Shown in pieces: positions 43,501-52,500 of a stretch of DNA of 64,000 nucleotides; position 1 is the stretch's first letter, and every line of letters begins with the position of its first letter. The notes below the pieces were generated by a model. It was not told where the DNA came from, ran no database searches, and saw only the letters and a program-made list of their open reading frames with translations. This DNA comes from Heligmosomoides polygyrus polygyrus (lineage: Eukaryota > Nematoda > Chromadorea > Rhabditida > Heligmosomidae). Made by a program: the position numbers and the translations under genes. Location of the stretch: assembly GCA_947396885.1 (NCBI GenBank), contig OX377204.1:3038001-3102000 (forward strand). The letters are read 5' to 3'.

Positions 43501-46500
43501 GTGACTCCGTCGCTTTCTCGTTGTCCGCCTCGTCCCTTGCGACCCCCTCCGGCGGAATCCCCATGCAGAGATCGGAAAGTTGAATTATTATACCCTTGGG
43601 ATTTAGTTCATCGTTAGTTCAGTAATAAATGCGCTACTAGTTCACATCGGGAAAGGGAGCTTAGTCCAAAGTATCTCACCGTCAGTCTCTCTCGCGTGTA
43701 TCTCATCTTTGCATTTATTCTCGTGTTTTTCAGTTATAATTAACATTAGTACATATTTTCGTTAAACTCTGATAGGTATAGCCGTATGTATTTGAAATGT
43801 TCAGTATCGACACCGTCGTGCTATTTTGTTGAGTTCGCCGAATGCAACAACGGTTCAGCTGGAGTTGGAGAAGGATCCGACTTTCAACAAGTTATAAAGG
43901 AATAAGGATAGCGTTACTCACACCCTTTTGGATTGCGCCTTGTCATGCATTCTACTTCTAAGGGATACCATGGAGGCGATTTGGATGAGCATTTGGCCTA
44001 CGGTGACTTATGACTAACGGTGGCCTGTCGATGAACAACTCAGCGCTTTGTCCATCTCATTCAAGTCTGGTACCAATTCACCGACCCCGGAGGGATCGAA
44101 GGCTTGGTTGGCCTGGGCGGGAAACCGAACCAAGAACCTGGTATCGGGTGCATGAGACAGCGGGCACCTCCTCCGATTGCGCTATATGCGCTCTTGCTCA
44201 GTATAGGCCAAAGTTTCGTTGGTGAAGTTGACAGACTATGCTAGAGAACGCGAATCTTAGCAGAAGACACTTTGCCTGACTGGAAAAAAGCGGTATTTCT
44301 TTAGAGGACGAACTTTGCCTCACTTCGGCAAAAACCCTATGTCGACAGTGTCTTAGCATACTAAACAGCCAAACATTGGTGCCCTCCCCATCGCCCCTGG
44401 AAAAAGCCCCAATTGGGGACGTTCCCCTTGTTTTATGCATCTCAAGCCCCGTTATCTTCGACATTCAGACGCCACACAACTTCGCCTTACCATGGTCGAT
44501 CCAGCGGCATACTGTCCTCCACACTCATCGTTGATGGCGGTACCGATCGGTAGGGGTGTGCCTTTCAGCGGTGACAGCATGATGAAAAGGGCTTCCGACA
44601 CCAGATCTGTGCATTCCCGCGACTCCTGAAAATCGAGCAGACAGATTAGTACGTAAGTCAATCGGATGTTTTCTTCAAAAATCAGAAACTCGCGCTCTAC
44701 CTTGATCATAGCATTCTGACGAACATTGTCCACCAAATACTGCATATTCAGCTGTGGTAGACGAACAAGCGACAACAACTCCGGAAGGTGTTGCTTCCGC
44801 TCGCATGGGTTCGCTTCCATCCACTGTATCACGGTCTCGAAAACCTAAACAAGCCTTGAGTAAATGCAATCTCAAGGATATCAGGTTAGCTCAAGGGGTC
44901 TTATCATACAATACATGAACCAAATGAGGAAAGTTCGAACCTGTTCCTCACTGGTGATCTTCAAGTCGCTCCGTCGTATCAAATCTCGTAGATGAGGGAA
45001 TGCAATCTGTTTGAATTCTTCGAGCTCCCGTAGCTCCTAAACCAATAAAGTTTAAGATGATGAATACTGAGGTGAGAAACTGACGATTCTTCGACCTTCG
45101 GAAGGAAAGAAAACAGCCCTAAAACATCGAGGTAAACGTTCGCAACAGCAGCGGAGGCTCCCTAAAGGGATAAAATTCGGCGATACTCATTCCCTTTCGG
45201 GATGCGCCACGTATTCTACGACTATGGGAAGTCCTGTAGGCAACATGAATGCGCATTTGATCAAAACAATGGCTAGTGGTGACGAGACGAGGAGTGTTTG
45301 AGTAATTAAACATGTCACCATAGCAGTTTTTCGCCTTCAAGCATTTTTACAAACGTGTATGGCAGTTTTCCGGCTGTTTAGTCAGATACGTGTCATAATT
45401 CGGAATAAAAGGTCATTTCGAAGATAAATTATGATTTGCAAAAAAAAGGCAGCAATAAAAACCGAACCAGCGACGTAGACCCATCAGCGTGAGCACTACC
45501 CCTGCGCCATCACCGCAACTGGCGCTCCTCCCTTACGCAGCCCCGATGACTCACCACTTTCGCGCCCGGTGTGTCGCACAGCCAGCCTGTGGTGACGTCT
45601 CACGATTTCGGCAGGCCATACCTCGCTCAGGGGTTTCATTTTGCAATTTTGACACACATATTCGTAATCAGCATTCCGAGCTCTTTCTAATGATTCTGGT
45701 CTCAACCTGAAGTTCCATGGGAGGTCGAAACCCTTCTCCAGTTAGCAGTATACGCACCAATGGGTCAACATCGTGGGCATATTCGTTCCTTCTACACCCA
45801 TACACCCCCGGGTTTAATCGTTCATGATGCCGGCTTGTTGTTGCTTCGTAATTCCTTCTCCAGTTCCCTATACAGCCCCTAAACTCACAATGAAATGGTC
45901 GACGGCGTAGTCGTCGGAGCTGTTGAGCAGATCGACGCAGTTGTGCTGCTCGGCGAATTGCCTGATCAGCAGACAGTTCTTAGTCGTCAACAGCTGCGTC
46001 ATAAATCGCTGACATGCGTAGCATACCGAGTCCATCTGAAAAAGGGAGTAGTCTTCTTAGAGGAGGGACGCCGCTCTGCCTCGTCCTCTAGGTCGGACAG
46101 CCCCTACCTGCAGAATCGACGCTGCAAACAGCAAACTCTGCACGTTATCGCTGTTGATGGTGATCTCGCTCGTGTATACGAAGTTCACCAACGCTTCCAG
46201 GGCTTCAAATGATATGTCCTAAACAAGTAACATAGAGAAGACAGAGATTTATTTCCTTATTTATTCATTTGTTTACTTATTATAGTAAAACGTCTCAAGG
46301 ACGTGCAACAATTGTAAAACGAAGAACCAAACACAAAAAAGTAATGTGATTAAATTACTAAACAAGAAAAAAGTAAGAAAAACGTGAATTATACCAATAG
46401 AGGCAAAAAACCTTCACCTGTGAGTCATTTCCACGTCAAAATGGACAGCTTTCAAACTAAGCTGGTCATTTTTAAACAGAATCAATTATTAATTAACTAC

Positions 46501-49500
46501 TTTGCAGTCAACTATTAATTACCTAATTGGTTAATTAACTTTGGTTAGTTAATTAAAACTAAAGTCAAAGTTAAAACTTTCAGTTAAAGTGCAGCTAAGT
46601 TATTTTCATTTTTTGACAGCAATGAGCTAGTCAAGTACCTGGTGCAATCTCTTCCTTTGTCACAACAGGAAAATGTCTGCCTTCCTGGCCTTCCTGCACT
46701 TAATAAAATGAAATCAGGTGTAAATCTGTATGTAAAATTATTTAGATTAATATTATATTTTAAGCTTCGAACCACTATTCATCCATGAAAAAATATTTTT
46801 TTTATTTAATGAAATTTCAAGCTCCGGACTCCCTCTGTGGTGCAGGTGAACAAAAAAATTTCAACGAAAGTTCTTTTTTAAAAATATTTCACCCTTCTTG
46901 GAAGGCGCTCAACCTGCTTAGTCATGAAGGCTTTCGTTTTGATAGGATAATATTCAGTATGATTCTATAAGCTTCAAGCTTCCTTAGAATAGTGTCCAAA
47001 CTGCCTCGAAAATTGTATAAATAAGCCTTTCGCATACAGACAGTTAAGAACCCACCAGCTTTTATGAATAGAAACCTTAGCCCTTCGCCCTCCGATTGGA
47101 AGAAGATTTCTACAGAGCTACCACTCCCGTGGACAACTAGGAAATTGAAGGGAAATAGGGAATAGGATCCCCGTGAATCAAAGAAAGCGGCAGATTGCAT
47201 GGCTGCATCATGCTCTCTGCGAGTCAATCAGATAAAGCAACCGGTCGGTTATTCGTCAGATGATGTCAGACTGCCGTTGACGTCATGCATTCTTATTCAC
47301 TTAGCGCTCTCGTCACGGCATCTGCGTAGTGCGTCAGAAAAACTGAAGAGGATCTCAATCTTACGCCAGACATGCATTAGACATTATTGAAGGAAGCGAA
47401 TAATGCTTTTCGAAATCTATGGGGAATAGCTTGCCCTTTGGCAGCACAAGTAGAGTAAGTCATGAGATTCAGCACGGAATTCAACATCCTTACCGGACAG
47501 TAACCGCCTACAACAACAAAAAAATGTTTGGAACTAGGTTCTTTAGGGCTAGGCAGCCTTGGAGGGGGCCAGTTCTCCCCCTAGCATGCGGAGGGGCGGC
47601 GCTATTTGCACGAGGAATGCCCATCGCGGACGAGTTCACGGGCTGGAGGAGAATGGGCCTGACTCCTCCCCAGCCATCAGCTATTATCATCGATGGGATC
47701 GACAGGCCATTCTGTGCTGTATTCCTTCTGTTTATCCCATTTCATCGTCCGCATTGCAATTACTTGCTACTTCATGAGGGTTTCCTTGTTTTCTTGAAGG
47801 AACGACGATCGTGTTCGTTTGTCTAGCGCCCTAGCGCTCCGTAATCACATCAGAGCTAAGCGTCCGTCGCGTGAACTCGTCCGCTATGGGCACTTCCTAC
47901 GCAATTAGCGCCGCCCTTGCTGGGGGGGGGGGGGGGGAAGAACACTACCCCGCTGGCATCCTTGTATATGTTGCGCAACGTTATGCAATATCGTCCTGTT
48001 CGACCAATAACGTCTGCACTCGCTCCGCAGAGATCTCGCGTATTCGTCCGTGAGTGGTGTCGGCTGGGGTGTGGGAGCGCGCCAACCCAACCAATCACAG
48101 CTATGGACGGGGCTCGGAGCGCGTTCTGTCTATAAAAGTCGGTAGGTATGGGTCAGTCCCCATTCTTGCAGTCCAGCGTTCTCTGAAGCGGTCGTGTATT
48201 GGACATACTAATGACCTGCAATCTCTCGGTCCGGCAGATCCACTTCTAGCTAAGCCTAAGGGCCGGAGCGGAATCTGGAAATACTAAGAGACAACTTCCT
48301 CGCCAACCTTGCGTATTCTTGGGAATTCTAGCGCATTTTTAGTTAGCGTATCGTCTAACAGAGTAAACGGCTCAGAGGTGAGGTTCTCCCCCGTCCGACA
48401 CCGCAGGGTGTAGAATCCCATTCCTTTTCATGAAGCAGTCAGTATGTGTGAGGTACTATGAAGTGTTACGTCGTAGTTGTTTCATAAATCTTATGTACAC
48501 AGCGGTTTGCGTGTGGTACATGAACTGGCTCAAGCCAGAAAACCGTGAAACTGTCAAATGCTGGTCCGGTACGGGATCGATTCATTCTCATTTTAGATAG
48601 AAGCGATTGTCCCTCCAAAGCGCAAGCAAGTCATGTGCCATAGGACGGAGAGCCCGGTAGGGGGTCTACCCTATTCAAGCTGCTCGACTAGGACCGGAAG
48701 GGGATGTGCGCCGACACCCATACGCGGCCAAGGCTAGCGTACCATGTCAGGCTGCAGACCTCGCTACCATCCCACAATCCATTAGACACAAAGAACTAGC
48801 ACAGAAAGGAACTTAGCAAGCTTGTGGTGACTAAACATTGAATCAGAATTAATCATTTTCGGATATCCTATCGGAATTATCCATTTATCCGGGTCCGTAA
48901 AATTGCCCTTATCCGAATCATCCAAAAATCCAAGGTCCGCAAAATTGCCCTTTGACGACAAGTCGTCTCAGTTGAAGGATTTTGCGTCCCATTTCGACCG
49001 CCGCGCGCGTCTTTGGGCTCTCCTCCTTCTCCGGGATATTTGACGGTGCCTCCTGATTTTCAGGGTCTTCTTCGTAATCAGCGCTTCCAGCCCTCGTTCT
49101 TGGGTTCGCAGACAGTGGAGCGGCTGTCCGCGTCCGTGGAGGTTGGTCTGAGGGGGTTTTTCTTTCTGTGCGTGTTTTGTGTCGTGGTTTCTCCCTTCGT
49201 ACTCCTTGCGCGTATCCGTTGGGAGCCTTATTGTGTTCATAGTGTGTTGTTTTTGTTGTTCTCCTGTACTCCTTTGTGTTCTTCATGTTTTAGTGTTGTA
49301 ATCGATTTTGTGTTGCAATCATGTAATTTGTGTTTCGCGTAGTACTCTCATATTCATCTATGTTTATCCTCGCATTTATTCATGTTATTGTCTCGTCTCA
49401 TCATAGTGCTTTACCACCGATGCTTTAATGTCTTGTTTCGTTAGTCGCGTGCGTGTTGGTGATGTAGTATTAAAAATAAAGGTTTAATTACCCACGTTTG

Positions 49501-52500
49501 AGGTGATCTCCATCGCGTTCGGTCGCATCGTCTACCTGATTACAGCGTGGCAGTGCATTTCGTGTGGTCGGAGTCGCTTCAAGTTAAGGTTTCGAAAAAT
49601 CGCCCCTATCTGAATCATAGCAGAATCCGGGATCCGCAAAATTGTCATTATCCGAAGCACCCAGTTATCCGAGCCCTGGAAAATGTGGTGATTCAGATAA
49701 AGTCGGATAATCCGGTCGGTTTACTCGTTCCAATTCGAAACCGGGCACCATGGATAGCAGAGCATTCCAAACGAATTTCGCAATGCTGGGAAGCTGCTGT
49801 GTCATATGTTTTCGCGCCTTTGCTTGGTCCTGGTTCCCTGTAGTCTCTGATTCAGCTTATTCGCTCTCTTTTAAATAAAACTTTAATGCCATTGATCGGA
49901 CATCTGCTACGATTCATTAAGCGCAAAGTAATTTAGAACCGTTCTTCAATTGAAATTGTTTCCAAATCATTCGCGCTTTATCATCACATCAATAAAATAC
50001 ATTTATTCTGCGTTTAGACCATTGACTTCATTGAAAAGTGCCGATAACTGTGTACTCGATACATGCACTGTTGTGTTAAAGAATGGGTTTCACTTTGAAG
50101 AAAAGATATGTGGTAGCATTTTTGCTTTAATGAGTCGAATGTAAGGCTTATGTTATACTCTCGCGGGAGCATCCGCAGACGGGCGGGAATCGCGCCGAGA
50201 TCCCTCATCTGGCCAATCGCCGCGCCCCGCCACGCCCCCATCCGCGGTTCTCCGCCGACAGACTACGAGAGGGCTGTTATATATCCCGTCCGCGGTGCAG
50301 TGCATCTCGTGGAGTCGGGCGTCAAAAACGCGCCCCAATGCGACGCTAGTCGCCCCGTCTCGACGACGATCGTCCGCGGTGCACCTTCCGTCCGCGGACG
50401 TCCAGCGGATGCTCCTGCGGGAGTACAACATAGGCCTAATTCGGATATCCGAAATCCGAGCCAGAAATAAATGGCCTTATCTGAATCATTCAACAATCTG
50501 GTGTCCGCGAAGCTGCCCTTATCCGAACCATCCAATTCTTCGAAGATTTTCGACTGAATCCAAAGTATAGTGCCCACATCGGGATAGCTCATGCTAATAA
50601 AACAGCTACATTGCGCACAGAATTCGACAAAGAAGAAACTCCGGAGACTGGCTAATGTAAATTATCCGCTTCAAAGATGCCTTACCCAAGCTGCGATGCC
50701 GGCACAAGTCCACCAAGTACCCAACAAATCCAAGAAACTACTGTATGAAGTTTAGTTAAAGCAGGAAAAACAGCGACAAAACTCACATTAAGTACGATCC
50801 GATCCATTTTCGCCTCGACCACGTTATGGCCGAACATCGCTCGAAAATAGGGAATGGAGGCGGCCAGCACAAAACGATGGGCGGACAACGACTGGCCATC
50901 GACCTGAATGCCTCGAGTATTACGGCAGCTCGGAGATAAGGCAGGATCCGACTGCTAACGCATAAACTTTAGGTCATAGCGAATTAATGGAGAAAATATC
51001 ACTACCCGCAATATTTCATAAAACTACAAAGCTATTTCGGCGCTACGTGCGTAAAGGGAGGAGCATGACCTCCCACAGATGAACGAAAAACTCGAATAAA
51101 GCTCAAGCACACGTTAAATCAAGCACAATCAACAACATTAAACTGAAGTATTCGAAGAAATGGAGGACATCCAAGCTAGAGGAGGTCAGTGTGACCAATC
51201 TCGTTAGTAATGGAAACGAGATGCAACGGGGAAAGCATATGGATCGCAGAGTCACTCCCATTGATGGTGCTCCCAGCCGTGGTCAATTTCAGAAATTGGC
51301 GAACGATTTTCGAGAAAAACGGCCGAGATGGGCCTTTCTCCACCTACCCCACGATAATGCACGGCCTCATATGGCTAAGGAGACCCGTGAAAATTGAAAG
51401 AGCTGGTTGGGACATGAATCTCCGCCCACTCTGTTCCTCTGGCATTTACGCCTATAATTTAGGTGGAAATGTCAGGGAAACAGCCCTTTAAGGTATACCT
51501 AGCAAAGGGCCTGTTTATACGTGGCGAGAAGACCGACTCGTCGGCTGTGCAAAACATGCATATCGATTAAAGATGAGCGTGCGCCGCCGAAACGTGTTCA
51601 TACTCGAGCGCCGGCGCTGTCGCACCAGTCGTTGCTGTTGCGAAGTATGAACAGCTCAAAGTACACCAAAGTTGAAAATATCGAAAGGGGAGGGGTCGAC
51701 GAATTGTTTGATGCCCAGTCGCCCCAGGTCTGGAAGAAGGGGATCGCTGAGTGACCACTAGGTAGAAGACTATAGTGGCTAACGACTGAATAAGCTCAAC
51801 TGTGTGCTGACCAGAAATGTAAAGAAGAAAAATGTCAAACGGTTCAAGACTTTCTGACCAACCTAATTTAAGATCTTAGAAGTCAGTCCTCCACGAGAAA
51901 CTATCAAACGTGAAGCTTAGACGTGAAACAGGACAAATACTAACACCTTTAGTTAACAACCTCTACCCTTATTACATAATTTTTTATTTTATTGATTTAC
52001 TTAAGGCGTAGACAAGAGTCTAGTATCATCACAATACAACGCGATGTAACACTAAATCATGGACGAGACATCAACGGTATTAAAACCTTGTTATAAAGCT
52101 TAACAAAGATCAAAAATCTTATCTTGATGCAAACAGCCTACATGCTTCTGCACGGAACCTAGGCAAATATCTTCTACCTATTTACTGTTAAAGAAACTCT
52201 TGGAAATTAAGCCGAAGACCAATCATTTCATCGTTTTCACCATAATCTTAGGGACGATATGAACAGAGTAGGCTGAATGGAGGTCGATTCTAGCTTTAAA
52301 AGCTCTATCGATCGTTGTTCTAGATGCTGAAGATTGAGCTTTTAAAGCTAGAATCTACCTACTCCATTCAACCTACTCTGTTCATATCGCCCTTAAGATT
52401 ATGGTGAATACGATGAAATGCTCGGTCTTCGGCTTAATTTCTAAGAATTTCTTTAACAGTAAATGGATAGAAGATATCTGCCTAGGTTCCGTGCAGAAGC

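Noticed and set aside
44626..44700. Short 27-nt intron with donor 'gtacta' near 44652
   Set aside because: Too short for a normal intron. The 75-nt intron from the GTAGAG donor restores the family spacing.
47419..47826. 135-codon plus frame
   Set aside because: It crosses one arm of a foldback element and has no protein-like features.
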